Assembly: GCF_003386235.1 (NCBI RefSeq) | Contig: NZ_QRDZ01000008.1 | Span: forward strand, 62,001 to 126,000 | Length of the DNA stretch: 64,000 nt | From: Cohnella phaseoli | GTDB lineage: Bacteria > Bacillota > Bacilli > Paenibacillales > Paenibacillaceae | Reading direction: 5' to 3' | Shown here: piece by piece, positions 26,595 to 35,326 of the stretch | Layout of the letters: every line of letters begins with the position of its first letter | Position numbering within the stretch: position 1 is the stretch's first letter | The notes under the pieces: model-generated | Database searches by the model: none | Told to the model about the DNA's origin: nothing | Seen by the model: only the letters and a program-made list of their open reading frames with translations | Translations under genes and position numbers: made by a program

Positions 26595-26782
26595 CCTGAA
26601 TGACGACGGAATCGATGGGCTCAAACTTGAGGGCAGGCATCAGAATAGTGCTTGCTCCTATAATCGTCACGCCCCAGAAGTCTTGTAAAGATGGAATTTC
26701 TTCATAATATTTTGGCGCTATACATGTGTGCCGGGATTACCAATTTCCGTCTATCGCAACTTTGCCTGCGGCGCATTTACAG

Positions 26783-27124
26783 CTACAGCGAGTTTGAAGC
26801 CTGTCTGAGCAGCGACACCAATTGTTCTGAATCGAACGTATCCTCTTTACGCAGCTTCAATGTTTTTCTTTCCGCAGGGCCATCGAACACGCCCTCCGGG
26901 AATGTTAACTCTGAACAATTAAAAATGGTGAAACTAACGGTTTCTTTCGCTGTCGAGATAGCTGCGGCATATTTTCCATTTTTCAAAAAGTGAGGCTTCT
27001 TATACTGAATACGCTCATGTACATTGGGAATCGCTTGGTGAACCACTTCACGCAGACAGACGGAAAATTCCTTGTGCCACGGTTCTTTTAACGCCTCGAT
27101 AAAATCGGTTACTTCCTGTTTCAT
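26783..27124 (-). CDS. DUF1801 family protein
   Basis: A 113-residue protein with the YdhG/DUF1801 pattern: EVTDFIEALKEPWHKEF, ERIQYKKPHFLKNGKYAAAIS (the conserved aromatic/lysine strand region) and a late KTLKLRKEDTFDSEQLVSLL. The family binds small ligands or iron in some members, but the role is unclear. The ATG has AAAGGAG ten bases upstream. It is 51 bases upstream of a DUF998 gene on the same strand. The 188 bases before 26783 hold no gene. Confidence 0.75.
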   Translation of the reverse strand: MKQEVTDFIEALKEPWHKEFSVCLREVVHQAIPNVHERIQYKKPHFLKNGKYAAAISTAKETVSFTIFNCSELTFPEGVFDGPAERKTLKLRKEDTFDSEQLVSLLRQASNSL

Positions 27125-27175
27125 ACTTCATACGCTCCTTTAGAGTAGTAATATCTATAATCCTCTTAGTCTGGG

Positions 27176-27832
27176 TTATACTGCTACAAGAGCTTCAGCA
27201 CGTAGTCTAGCTGCAAGAACCGAAACCCAACCGAAAGCAACAATTCCGGCGCACCCCATAATAACGCCAATCCAACTCGCGATGCTTGAGCCAATCATGA
27301 TAAGCACAGGCGCAACAATACAAGAAGCAATACAATAGATACTCCAACCACGCTCGCCTTGTACAGCAAACCGACGTGCAAAAACGATGCCTGCTGCAAT
27401 TAAACAAATAAAGGCTGTAAAGAACGCCACGGAATGAAGTGCTGCATGGCCGCTCATCGATGTCGGTATTTCCGCAGGGGCACCTGGGGGAAAGCTGAGG
27501 CCAGGATCTGGACGAAACAGACCTGCCAGGATCATGCCAATCCCATAGATTCCAATGAGCAACGACCCTAACGTGCCTCCCATTCGCCCGCGCAGCAGAC
27601 GCCACACTCCAATCGCTGCACATACAGCAAGCGATCCTGTAATGAAGAAATTAGCGCTTTGAATCCATCCCGCATCCCCCAATGTAAGGGTACTGATGGC
27701 GTGCCGTCTAATATCGAATCCTACACGGGTAAACGATTGAATAATGGCTGCAAGGTAGAACAGAGGCGCTGAAACAACCCCGCACATCAGAAGCAGACGA
27801 ATCCCCTTCATATGCCGCTTGTTTGTAACCAT
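27176..27832 (-). CDS. DUF998 membrane protein
   Basis: The 218-residue protein has six predicted membrane helices and the DUF998 features: an early YLAAIIQSFTRVGFDIRRHAISTL segment (shortened here to its RRHAIS core), a GLFRPDPG loop, and HAALHSVAFF. DUF998 proteins are uncharacterised. The ATG is preceded by GAGGGGAAG. A 102-base spacer separates it from the reductase gene upstream on the same strand. Confidence 0.82.
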   Translation of the reverse strand: MVTNKRHMKGIRLLLMCGVVSAPLFYLAAIIQSFTRVGFDIRRHAISTLTLGDAGWIQSANFFITGSLAVCAAIGVWRLLRGRMGGTLGSLLIGIYGIGMILAGLFRPDPGLSFPPGAPAEIPTSMSGHAALHSVAFFTAFICLIAAGIVFARRFAVQGERGWSIYCIASCIVAPVLIMIGSSIASWIGVIMGCAGIVAFGWVSVLAARLRAEALVAV

Positions 27833-27934
27833 AGTAATTTTCTTCCCCTCTCATTCCCTCGCGGGCAGATATTTTGACCTTCTATTTAGACGACGAACCG
27901 ATAACGGCAATTTCGACACACTCGCAAATTTTTT

Positions 27935-28513
27935 TTAATTCATTATCTCGGGCTGGTAGGTGTGAATCGTGACACCTGATTTTAGCGCTTTGGAATCCAT
28001 GAGACGCATAGCAGCCTTCTCGCTTTCCCCTCTGAACAGCCGTTGTCCGCGACCTAAGATTACAGGGTGGACCCAGAGTCGGTATTCGTCGATGAGATGA
28101 TTGTTCATCAGCGTTTGTGCTAGATCGCCACTGCCGACGACCAGCAAGTCTCCTCTAAGCTCCTGCTTGAGCTTCGCTGCTTCTTCGGTCGCGTCACCAT
28201 GGATGATGGTGGCATTCCAATCCGCTTGGCTCAAGGTTCTCGAAGCCACGAACTTCGATATGCCATTCATCCGATCGGCCAACCCTCGCATGCCGGTCGC
28301 CGAAGGCCATGCTGCCGCGAAACTCTCGTATGTTCTACGCCCCAGGAGGAGCGCTTCAACCGCGTAGGCTTGCTCGATAATTAAGGTTAGATGCTCCTCG
28401 CCAACATATGGCAGCTGCCATCCTCCATATTCGAATTCATTGAGATCGCCAGGCGCCTGCATGACGCCATCCAACGTAATGAATTGCTGCATGATGATTT
28501 TCCCCATTTTCAT
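27935..28513 (-). CDS. Dihydrofolate reductase-like (RibD C-terminal) protein
   Basis: The 192-residue NADPH-fold protein has IIMQQFITLDGVMQAPGD at the start, LLGRRTYESFAAAWP, DLLVVGSGDLAQTLMNNHLIDEY (quoted here by its VVGSGDLAQTL core) and HPVILGRGQRLF. This is the typical order of the RibD C-terminal family. It is the second of three paralogues. The ATG is preceded by AAAGGACGGG. Substrate unknown. Confidence 0.85.
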   Translation of the reverse strand: MKMGKIIMQQFITLDGVMQAPGDLNEFEYGGWQLPYVGEEHLTLIIEQAYAVEALLLGRRTYESFAAAWPSATGMRGLADRMNGISKFVASRTLSQADWNATIIHGDATEEAAKLKQELRGDLLVVGSGDLAQTLMNNHLIDEYRLWVHPVILGRGQRLFRGESEKAAMRLMDSKALKSGVTIHTYQPEIMN

Positions 28514-28663
28514 ACCCGTCCTTTCGGCTGTGCGATCGATTTACCGCTATTAACACAACGAACAAATAAACCGCTAATCGACATTCTTTCTTCATTAAGT
28601 TTCTTTTAGTGCTTTCCTCTCCTTTTCTACAAGGATTGTTACATAGCCAAACGTGTTAGCCAT

Positions 28664-28701
28664 AAAAAACAAACCCAAGTCCACATAGGGGCTTGGGTTT
28701 G
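28664..28701 (-). terminator. Intrinsic terminator
   Basis: Ten-base stem CAAACCCAAG/CTTGGGTTTG (28670-28679 with 28692-28701) and a run of six T on the minus strand. It would end transcription of the decayed methyltransferase region and insulates the reductase gene start at 28513. Confidence 0.75.
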
Positions 28702-28841
28702 CATGAATTACGTAATAGAACAGAGCGAAACAAGGCACAGCAAAAAAAATCCGTACAGGTCGCAATCGATGTCCTCATATGGTGTGCCGTTGGAAATCAG
28801 TTGAAGCAAAATGACTGGCTTCCATTCCCCCCACGACAACT

Positions 28842-29030
28842 CTAACAGCTCATAAGTACGTCGGACAAAACATACTGTATCTGGACCTCTGAAGCTTTCG
28901 CCAGTTCCAAGGCATACTTTTTATTTTCTGAGGAAAAGTCCACCACTGTGACATCAGTTCCTAACAATGTCAGAGCCACCGCCTTGTTTCCATTTGAACC
29001 CACGATACTGCGGAAGATTGGCGCAGACAA
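28842..29030 (-). pseudogene. Remnant of class I SAM methyltransferase
   Basis: About 60 residues match a methyltransferase core: SIVGSNGNKAVALTLLG (motif I, Gly-x-Asn-Gly), VTVVDFSSENKKYALELA (motif II with the acidic Asp) and VLSDVL. There is no catalytic C-terminus; a stop follows three codons later. Upstream the frame carries no proper N-terminus, and DSKAAW in another frame near 29060 may be a shifted relic of it. The region 28730-29110 is best read as a decayed gene; a second open stretch (28740-28850) on the same strand could be its debris. Confidence 0.55.
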
Positions 29031-29182
29031 CCTTTGTCAAAGCACTAATTCCGGCCATGCAGCCTTGCTATCCGGAATGCTACAATATGACTTTGGTCAT
29101 TCGGGTTAATGACTGCTGTCACTACTCGTGGATATGTAAAAGTAAGTAATATAAGTGTATCCAACATATGAGGTGAACGAAA

Positions 29183-29659
29183 ATGAATGGAAGCTCCATT
29201 TATGTAATAATCGCTGCAATAGCCGCTTTGGTATTATGGAGAAGAATGCGAAGCATGTACCGTCCAATACGAGGCAGTGGAATTCGACTGTTGATTCCTC
29301 TGTTATTCACACTTCCTGGATTCACACTTCTATTTAACCTGAATGAGCCAGCTTGGGCTGTTGGGGCAGCCTTTGGACTAGGCATCGTGTTTTCGATCCC
29401 ATTGATTTGGACCACCAATTACGAGGTAAGAGAAGACAACCTGATATATGCGCAGAAAAATTGGGGATTTATTGCGGCTTTCATCGGTATATTGATCATA
29501 CGATTTGCTCTTCGCCAGGAGTTATCCGACATGGACCCCCAAGCTTTAATGACATTATTCATGATGGTAGCCTTTGGATACCTCATTCCATGGAGGGTCG
29601 TATCGTTTATCAAATTTCGTCGGCTGATCAGACAGTCCAACCCTGCCTTGTGTAACTAA
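29183..29659 (+). CDS. CcdC-like (DUF1453) membrane protein
   Basis: A 158-residue protein with four membrane helices, a charged RRMRSMYRPIRGSG loop after the first, and YEVREDNLIYAQKN before the third. This matches CcdC/DUF1453, which lies near cytochrome c maturation genes in Bacillus but is of unproven role. The ATG has a GAGGTGA site slightly upstream. It stands alone. Confidence 0.75.
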   Translation: MNGSSIYVIIAAIAALVLWRRMRSMYRPIRGSGIRLLIPLLFTLPGFTLLFNLNEPAWAVGAAFGLGIVFSIPLIWTTNYEVREDNLIYAQKNWGFIAAFIGILIIRFALRQELSDMDPQALMTLFMMVAFGYLIPWRVVSFIKFRRLIRQSNPALCN

Positions 29660-29712
29660 AAGGTAAAGACGGCTCTAATTAAACTCATCCGTGTAGGTAT
29701 CCAATGTAAATT

Positions 29713-30381
29713 CTACTGAAGCTTAGCCGCCAGCCCCTCTGTCAGAACATTAAGTCCGAACTCGAACTCCTTCGCCCAATCGGAGTTCGTCGTGTACGAA
29801 GCCAGGCGGATTACCGTAGGGAACTCCTCTGACGGCAGTTGACTATAATATTGGTTATAGCGTTCGCTTAGCTCCGCACTCGAGAGGGCACCCTGCTCGA
29901 CATTTAACCGCAACCTTACCTCTTCTCCAACAAATCCGAGAACGTAATTTTTCAAAATTGAAGCTACCCATGGCACCTGCTGGTCCGGGAAACCGATAGA
30001 TGACAATAGGGCGTATAGCCTCTCTACCTGCTTAAGGCGATCATAGCCCGAGGCTATACTGGAATTGAACAGATCCACCGTATCCCGGTGTGAGAGAAGG
30101 ACTTTACGGAAAGACTCCCCCCAGAGCCCAAGCTGCTCCCTCCAAGATAGGGACGACTCCGGCCACTCCATAGAGCTGCTTATTCGATCGGTCAGCAGTC
30201 CCATCAGCTGGTCCTTGTCTTGGATATGATAATAAAGTGATGCGGTTTTCACCTGTAGCTTGTTCGCGATTTTGTTCATGCTTAATTCCTTGAGGCCGAT
30301 CTCGTCCAGCAATTGCAACGCGGTCTGAATAATTCTTGTCTGGTCCAGCGGAGTATTGGTTGTACGAGTTTTCCTGGCCAA
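29713..30381 (-). CDS. TetR-family repressor
   Basis: The protein of 222 residues has a TetR HTH (TRIIQTALQLLDEIGLKELS, then MNKIANKLQVKTASLYYHIQDKDQL, with recognition helix KTASLYYH) and a TetR_C-type ligand domain. A longer frame reaches 30435, but that would run through the operator; I choose TTG at 30381, with AAAGGG eight to nine bases upstream. It is divergent from a VOC protein; a -10-like TATACT (30410-30405) drives it, overlapped by the first operator on the -35 side. Confidence 0.82.
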   Translation of the reverse strand: MARKTRTTNTPLDQTRIIQTALQLLDEIGLKELSMNKIANKLQVKTASLYYHIQDKDQLMGLLTDRISSSMEWPESSLSWREQLGLWGESFRKVLLSHRDTVDLFNSSIASGYDRLKQVERLYALLSSIGFPDQQVPWVASILKNYVLGFVGEEVRLRLNVEQGALSSAELSERYNQYYSQLPSEEFPTVIRLASYTTNSDWAKEFEFGLNVLTEGLAAKLQ

Positions 30382-30398
30382 TGGGCTCACCCTTTCAC

Positions 30399-30458
30399 TT
30401 GACAAGTATAGCATAGAAGCATATTCTAATACCATTAGATTAATCTAATACCATTAGA
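30399..30458 (+). promoter_or_regulatory. VOC promoter and twin TetR operators
   Basis: TTGACA (30399-30404), 17 bases, TATTCT (30422-30427). Two identical palindromes TCTAATACCATTAGA sit at 30425-30439 and 30444-30458, 19 bases apart. The first covers the -10, and both lie between the divergent genes, so the TetR protein would repress itself and the VOC gene. Confidence 0.8.
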
Positions 30459-30477
30459 ATAACGGAGGAAATAAAAA

Positions 30478-30849
30478 ATGAAGCTAAACCATCTGAACTT
30501 GTGCGTAAACAATATGTCGGAGGCAGTTACCTTTTTCGCTGATATATTCGGTTTTGAGCTTGCAGATCGGAAAGGTGACGCGATTGCAGTTATGAAGGAC
30601 CAGGCGGGGTTTACGCTCGTCTTAAGCCAGTTGGTGGCCTTACGAGGCGAGAATCCGATTTATCCCGAGGGGTTCCATGTCGGGTTCTACGTGGATACGA
30701 AGGAAGATGTGGATCAATTTTTCCTTAAGCTTATGTCTGCGGGACTTGCTAGCAAGGAAAATAGTCCGAAGTCGATGCGTGGAGGTTACACGCTTTACTT
30801 CAAAGCGCTTGACGGCATTCTGTTCGAGGTTACCTCGTTCGCCGTCTAA
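30478..30849 (+). CDS. VOC (glyoxalase/bleomycin resistance) protein
   Basis: The 123-residue protein has two beta-alpha-beta units: MKLNHLNLCVNNMSEAVTFF with its first histidine, a FTLVLSQL strand, then FHVGFYVDTKEDVDQFF and a final GILFEVTSFAV with Glu. Metal ligands His5, His64 and Glu118 (approximate) are present, so it may be an enzyme. GGAGG is about nine bases before the ATG. Tight TetR control suggests response to a small molecule. Confidence 0.85.
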   Translation: MKLNHLNLCVNNMSEAVTFFADIFGFELADRKGDAIAVMKDQAGFTLVLSQLVALRGENPIYPEGFHVGFYVDTKEDVDQFFLKLMSAGLASKENSPKSMRGGYTLYFKALDGILFEVTSFAV

Positions 30850-30946
30850 GCCCTTTTAACGAATTCGGACTTCATTAAAGTTTCATCCTACCCGTTGAAC
30901 AGGCTGCCGATTAATCCAGCAGCCTTTCATCCTTGTGATCTTCCAT

Positions 30947-31381
30947 TTAAATAGAAATCTCGTCAGTAATCCAACCTTTAATAAAGTATTTTAAAGAGGG
31001 CGCAACACAAGAACGGCTATCATCTTCATGATTCCAAACATAGATTCTGTTCGTTTGAATCACCCCATTTAATATGGCATAGCCGAATAAGTCGCCGTTT
31101 CCCGCATCAGAAAAAAACAAAAGATGATCAAAGGGCATATATCTGCCCTTATATTCTTCAGATCGATAATGCAGGTTATCCTCTACGATTTGGTTAATGG
31201 ACCAAATTAATGGACACTGATATTCATCGAACACTCCATTTGATTCTTGAAATAATTGCAATAACTCTTCGGGCAACTCCACATTAAGCTTTTCTTTAAT
31301 TAGTGCCAATTCCACATCGTTTGCCGGATCTCTATAAAAATACTCTTCCGAAATGGATTTGATATAGTTCTTCCACACCAT
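30947..31381 (-). CDS. SMI1/KNR4 (SUKH-1) family protein
   Basis: A 144-residue SUKH-1 protein: ELALIKEKLNVELPEELLQLF followed by SNGV (residues 24-49), an interior IWSINQIVEDN helix, LLFFSDAGNGDLFGYAI and a WNHEDDS strand before a final SLKYFIKGW helix. This is the standard order of the family, often immunity proteins. No toxin gene is adjacent. The ATG has GAGGGG about six bases upstream. It is one of three SUKH-type genes in the window. Confidence 0.85.
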   Translation of the reverse strand: MVWKNYIKSISEEYFYRDPANDVELALIKEKLNVELPEELLQLFQESNGVFDEYQCPLIWSINQIVEDNLHYRSEEYKGRYMPFDHLLFFSDAGNGDLFGYAILNGVIQTNRIYVWNHEDDSRSCVAPSLKYFIKGWITDEISI

Positions 31382-31547
31382 TAGTTAACCCCTCTTAGAG
31401 AAAAATAGAATATCAATAAAAAATTCAAGATTTCGTTGAATTGTCCTTCTACTTTGCTGTCATCTTGATAATCTTTCTTTTCAGTTACTGCGGCAAGTGG
31501 CCTCTGCTTCCACTGTTATTCAAACTATCATCCCTTATTAGCGTGAT

Positions 31548-31628
31548 GGGCTACTTTAGATATTTATAGGAAGCTCTGCATTTAACGGCATGCCAGTGCG
31601 GAAAGGCCACCGAAGTATTCGGCGGCCT
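31548..31628. repeat. Two repeats in a gene-free stretch
   Basis: 31548-31591 matches 15928-15971 (GGGCTACTTTA through TTTAACGGCAT). It is followed by the GC-rich hairpin at 31604-31628 (arms AGGCCACCGA and TCGGCGGCCT), copy 2 of the family at 10018 and 52818. The hairpin is close to the 3' end of the hydrolase gene and may terminate it. The remaining 31382-31547 shows no gene. Confidence 0.55.
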
Positions 31629-31656
31629 AATCGGTGATTCAATCGTCTTTAGTTAA

Positions 31657-32499
31657 CTAATTTTGTATTGAAGTGTGCTTTGCAATAGAATCAATTACAA
31701 TATCCCAGTCATCGTAATGAAGTTCATGCCCAGTTCCCTCTAAGGCCAGTAACACCGAACCTGGAATCTCGTTAGCAAGGTTTTTCCCATGGTCATAAGG
31801 GATAATGGGATCTTCCGTACCGTGTATAATCAGAGCGGGTACGTCGATTTCCCTTGTTCTGGCCAGATAGGACTCTCCGCCTGACAGCAAGGCGTGATTA
31901 GTCATGCTAGCCGGGTTTTTGCTCCTTGTAAATTCTTTTTTAGTCAATACACTAACTTTGTTCTCATCAAATGGATGCTTTGAACCTACGAGGATCCTTG
32001 ATCTGCCAATCGCGAACCCGACTACCGATTGTTCGTTTGTCCAATCTATTGCCCCCATATTCGAGAAAAATTCCATAACCTTCTCTTCCATCGGGGGGAG
32101 ATGCGGAGCAAAATTGGACGTTGATAGGAGGGTAATCGTTAGAACTCTCTCCGGATGCCGCAGAGCAATCATTTGGGTCAGCATACCGCCCATGGACATA
32201 CCTATGATATGCGCTTGCTCAACCTTATAAGCATCCAATACTCTAATGGCATCATCCGCCATATCTTCAAAAGTATAATTCGGCTGACCCGGTTCGTAAG
32301 TTGTTGAACGTCCAACATCTCGGTTATCATAACGAATGACAAAACGACCTTCATCCGCCAGGCGCTGGCAGAATTCCTCCTCCCACCATATCATTGAGGA
32401 CTGGGCCCCCATAATCAGCAAAATGGCCGGATTAGCTGACTCCCCGAAACTGTCTGTACATATCTCAATTCCATCTATCTTGATTAATCGTTCGTTCAT
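31657..32499 (-). CDS. Alpha/beta hydrolase
   Basis: From the ATG at 32499 (GGAGG seven bases upstream) it has 280 residues. It shows the fold landmarks: RYDNRDVGRSTTY (oxyanion region), nucleophile Ser in GMSMGGM (about residue 101), acid in HGTEDPIIPYDHG and catalytic His in GTGHELHYDD. It resembles tropinesterase/aklavinone esterase-type hydrolases; no substrate can be named. The leader contains an intrinsic-terminator-like hairpin 31 bases before the start, which could attenuate it. Confidence 0.88.
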   Translation of the reverse strand: MNERLIKIDGIEICTDSFGESANPAILLIMGAQSSMIWWEEEFCQRLADEGRFVIRYDNRDVGRSTTYEPGQPNYTFEDMADDAIRVLDAYKVEQAHIIGMSMGGMLTQMIALRHPERVLTITLLSTSNFAPHLPPMEEKVMEFFSNMGAIDWTNEQSVVGFAIGRSRILVGSKHPFDENKVSVLTKKEFTRSKNPASMTNHALLSGGESYLARTREIDVPALIIHGTEDPIIPYDHGKNLANEIPGSVLLALEGTGHELHYDDWDIVIDSIAKHTSIQN

Positions 32500-32529
32500 A
32501 TGGAATCCTCCAATGTTTTCGGATAAAAG

Positions 32530-32554
32530 AAAAAACACAGGCTATTGGCCTGTG
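32530..32554 (-). terminator. Terminator-like hairpin in the hydrolase leader
   Basis: CACAGGC/GCCTGTG stem (32536-32542 with 32548-32554), five-base loop and a run of T on the minus strand, ending 31 bases before the hydrolase ATG. It is either the distal terminator for the operon upstream (ending at 32976) or an attenuator. Confidence 0.6.
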
Positions 32555-32750
32555 CATCTGTAATCGAATAAGAAATTGGAAATGAACGCAACAATGTGAT
32601 TCCCCTATGGATAACTCGCAGTCAAGTCACCGGATAGATCACAATATGGTTCATTACAGTTTCTTTAAATCCAGCCTATATGAAAGGAAAGCAGAGTTAC
32701 CTCTGATCTCCATTACATATAACTAAATCGGGTTACCGTGAAGGCAAACC

Positions 32751-32824
32751 ATTCTTCGATTATTATGCACACAAAATAGCCTTAAACCACTATTTCATTA
32801 ATTGTGCAAAGAATATCGAAGAAT
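32751..32824. repeat. Long imperfect inverted repeat in a gene-free stretch
   Basis: Outer arms ATTCTTCGAT (32751-32760) and ATCGAAGAAT (32815-32824), then TGCACA/TGTGCA, then AAATAG/CTATTT with a short central loop. It lies in the 476-base gap between hydrolase and DUF2269 genes, where I see no open frame. It could be a structured RNA or a small mobile relic. Confidence 0.5.
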
Positions 32825-32975
32825 TAGTTTAACACACGTAACCCCTCCGTTCGTATCAGTTAAGTGTATGCTAGCATAGGGTAAAGTTTTATGTCAACAC
32901 TTGGGGATTTTAAATTCTGTCCGTTAATTTTCCGCCGTCACTTATAGTGTCCCGCACTTCTGGTTACACCAGCGT

Positions 32976-33425
32976 TTAAAACATCGGCTTAATGACCATC
33001 AGTACGGTTACCGCTAGGGACAGCAGTTGGGCAGTCGTCTCCATAGGCGAAATTCTCCGCATTGCCAGCCCGACATCGACGGATAATTCATACCCTTGCC
33101 TTTCGGATGCGAGTTGAGCGAGCCGTTTTGTACGCGGTTCGATCAAACCGACAATGGTGACAATTAAGATAAGCGATAATAGAATAGAGAGATTTAGCCA
33201 CATTTCAGTGAGCCCCATTTTGGCAATAAACATTAACCAAATACCAGTCAGCACGAGTACCGTGCCGCCGATTTTAGTAAACAAGGCAAGCTTGGACGTA
33301 ATATCTAAAATAAAGCGAAGCTGGTCAGTCGTTTTGGCCGATCTGCGGATAATAGGCACCATGAAGGCTGAACCGATCACTGCTACCGCAGCGAATATAT
33401 GCAACACTAGCAACCATCCGTACAA
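32976..33425 (-). CDS. DUF2269-like membrane protein
   Basis: I start at a TTG at 33425 (AAGGAG eight bases upstream), giving 149 residues and four membrane helices: YGWLLVLHIFAAVAVIG, LALFTKIGGTVLVLTGIWL, NLSILLSLILIVTIV, and a C-terminal LLSLAVTVLMVIKPMF. This matches small DUF2269-type proteins. Upstream in-frame sequence overlaps the TetR gene and is not needed. It is last in an SDR-TetR-DUF2269 minus-strand set. Confidence 0.7.
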   Translation of the reverse strand: MYGWLLVLHIFAAVAVIGSAFMVPIIRRSAKTTDQLRFILDITSKLALFTKIGGTVLVLTGIWLMFIAKMGLTEMWLNLSILLSLILIVTIVGLIEPRTKRLAQLASERQGYELSVDVGLAMRRISPMETTAQLLSLAVTVLMVIKPMF

Positions 33426-33496
33426 ACGAATCAACTCCTTTTTAGTGAATCGGCATCTCGTTCCGATAAGGAAAGCTCCCTTAACCACGACGATCT

Positions 33497-34081
33497 CTAT
33501 TTCGTCAATATGTTCAGCAAACGATCGACTTCCTGTATCCAATCCATTCCGATTACCTTGGCGTCTTGAAGTATAAGACCGTTAATAACCGAAAAATATA
33601 GAATCAATTGCTTGTAAGCATCGCCCTCCGAGAATACTCCTTCTTGCTGCCCTCGGATAAAGATCGGGATAATCTGTTCGATGGTTTCCTGTGGGGAATA
33701 CCTCTCGATGGCTTCCCTCGCCTTACTCGGAACGGCTTCCAACGTTAACGCCTGTTGAACGAGCAGGAAATATAGCTTGTGGTTCTCATCCAACATTTGA
33801 AGCGTAAACGCCTTTATTTGCTCAAGAGGCGAACCGGAGAACATTGCGATATCCCGAATGGCTTTTCGGGATTCCTCGATCGCCTCTTCCACGAGAAGCG
33901 CAAAGATCTCGTCTTTGGATGCGAAGTAGCGGTACGATAAACCTTGGCTAATCCCGGCCTCCTCCGCTATCATGCTCATTTTCGTGCCGACGAGACCTTT
34001 TTCCGCAAATATCTTAAGCGCCGCCTTTTTGATCTGATCCTTGCGTTCTTGTTCAGATTGCGTTTTTTCTATTCTTGGCAT
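33497..34081 (-). CDS. TetR-family repressor
   Basis: A 194-residue TetR protein with an N-terminal HTH (KAALKIFAEKGLVGTKMS, then IAEEAGISQGLSYRYFASKDEI; recognition helix GLSYRYF). The C-terminal domain is the generic ligand-binding all-helical core. It lies 38 bases downstream of the SDR gene in the same direction. Two palindromes in the SDR promoter fit autoregulation of the whole unit. Confidence 0.85.
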   Translation of the reverse strand: MPRIEKTQSEQERKDQIKKAALKIFAEKGLVGTKMSMIAEEAGISQGLSYRYFASKDEIFALLVEEAIEESRKAIRDIAMFSGSPLEQIKAFTLQMLDENHKLYFLLVQQALTLEAVPSKAREAIERYSPQETIEQIIPIFIRGQQEGVFSEGDAYKQLILYFSVINGLILQDAKVIGMDWIQEVDRLLNILTK

Positions 34082-34119
34082 AGGTTATCCTTCTTCCTTT
34101 TTCGTACGTTAGTCTCGCA

Positions 34120-35031
34120 TTAAGCCTGCGACAAAAGGATCTGCTCCTCGCTCGCTTCCCATAGCTTCTTCGCTGCTTCCACGTTTCTTGCCTGTACTGA
34201 CAGCGTCCCCACACGTTTATCGACGTAGTAACGTCCATTCTCCAAGTTCTTGTTGTCGGTATCCGCCAGCCATACCAACGTCTCTGCACCCTTCTCGGGT
34301 GTTCTGGCGAACCACATCATTACGTTCGTCGTCATCCGGGCCATCCATCCGTTGTCCCGATTGAAATTCGTGGCGACAAGTCCGGGATCGAAGCTATACG
34401 CTGCCACATTCGTGCCTTTCAATCGTTGCGTCAGTTCTGTGGTAAACAAGATGTTCGCCAGCTTCGACTCGCCGTATCGGAAGTTAGGGCCGCCCTTCAG
34501 CTTCCCAAAAAAACCAAAATAACGCTTGCCGTTCAGATCGTCGAAATCGATGCCTTGCCTAGCCATTTTATGGCCGTGGGATGATGTCGTAATGATACGA
34601 GCATGTTCGCTCAGCATCAGTCTATCAAGCAAAAGCCTCGTTAACAAGAATGGCGCGATATGATTGACCGCCATGGTCATCTCAATTCCATCCTCCGTCA
34701 ACTTATGATCGACAAACATCGCACCTGCATTATTGATCAGAATATCGATCTTGGGACATTTCGCTAATATTTCGTTTGCCGCGCGGCGGATCGAACGCTG
34801 TGAGGACATGTCGGCGATGAAGACGTCCACCGTGATCCGATTACCGAAGGTCGCCCGGATCCCATCCGCAACCTCGTTAGCTTTGGTCGTATTACGCGCA
34901 ACAATACCCAAGTTCGCCCCTCTCGCAGCTAGCTCTCGGGCAGCCGCCAATCCAATTCCGCTCGTCGCGCCGGTAATCACCACATATTTTCCTCTTTCAT
35001 TCGGATCATTTGTTTGATGAATTCTGTCCAT
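34120..35031 (-). CDS. Short-chain dehydrogenase/reductase
   Basis: The 303-residue SDR has the Gly motif TGATSGIGLAAA (residues 20-31), DMSSQRSI, INNAGAM, catalytic Ser in TTSSHGH and, in place of the usual Tyr-x-x-x-Lys, FRYGESKLANILF, which supplies Tyr and Lys. It is of the WW-domain oxidoreductase/retinol dehydrogenase-like class. The ATG has GAGGAGG upstream. Operon with TetR and DUF2269 genes; repressed probably by that TetR. Confidence 0.88.
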   Translation of the reverse strand: MDRIHQTNDPNERGKYVVITGATSGIGLAAARELAARGANLGIVARNTTKANEVADGIRATFGNRITVDVFIADMSSQRSIRRAANEILAKCPKIDILINNAGAMFVDHKLTEDGIEMTMAVNHIAPFLLTRLLLDRLMLSEHARIITTSSHGHKMARQGIDFDDLNGKRYFGFFGKLKGGPNFRYGESKLANILFTTELTQRLKGTNVAAYSFDPGLVATNFNRDNGWMARMTTNVMMWFARTPEKGAETLVWLADTDNKNLENGRYYVDKRVGTLSVQARNVEAAKKLWEASEEQILLSQA

Positions 35032-35052
35032 TTAGAATTCCTCCTCGTTATA

Positions 35053-35114
35053 ATGAATGATTCGTTCATTCATTAACTTACTCAAGTATAATGAACGATT
35101 CATTCATTTGTCAA
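35053..35114 (-). promoter_or_regulatory. SDR-operon promoter with two TetR operators
   Basis: On the minus strand TTGACA (35114-35109), 17 bases, TTATAC (35091-35086). Operator 2 (ATGAACGATTCATTCAT, 35091-35107) fills the spacer; operator 1 (ATGAATGATTCGTTCAT, 35053-35069) lies past the start site, within a 23-base near-perfect palindrome at 35052-35074. Confidence 0.8.
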
Positions 35115-35326
35115 TGGGGGAACAGGCACAACTTCTTTCGTTACTTGCGGAAAAGCCTACCTGCCTCTGGGGATTCGGGCGGTGCATACCTATTCGGATG
35201 GCCGCACGCATTTGGAGCGGTTTAATTTTCCCCGTCGTGGTACGGATAAACTTGTTTGAAATTAAACATAGAAGAGGACGGAAAGTCAAAGCTCTCCGTC
35301 CAGGTTATAAAATCCCTTTATGTATC

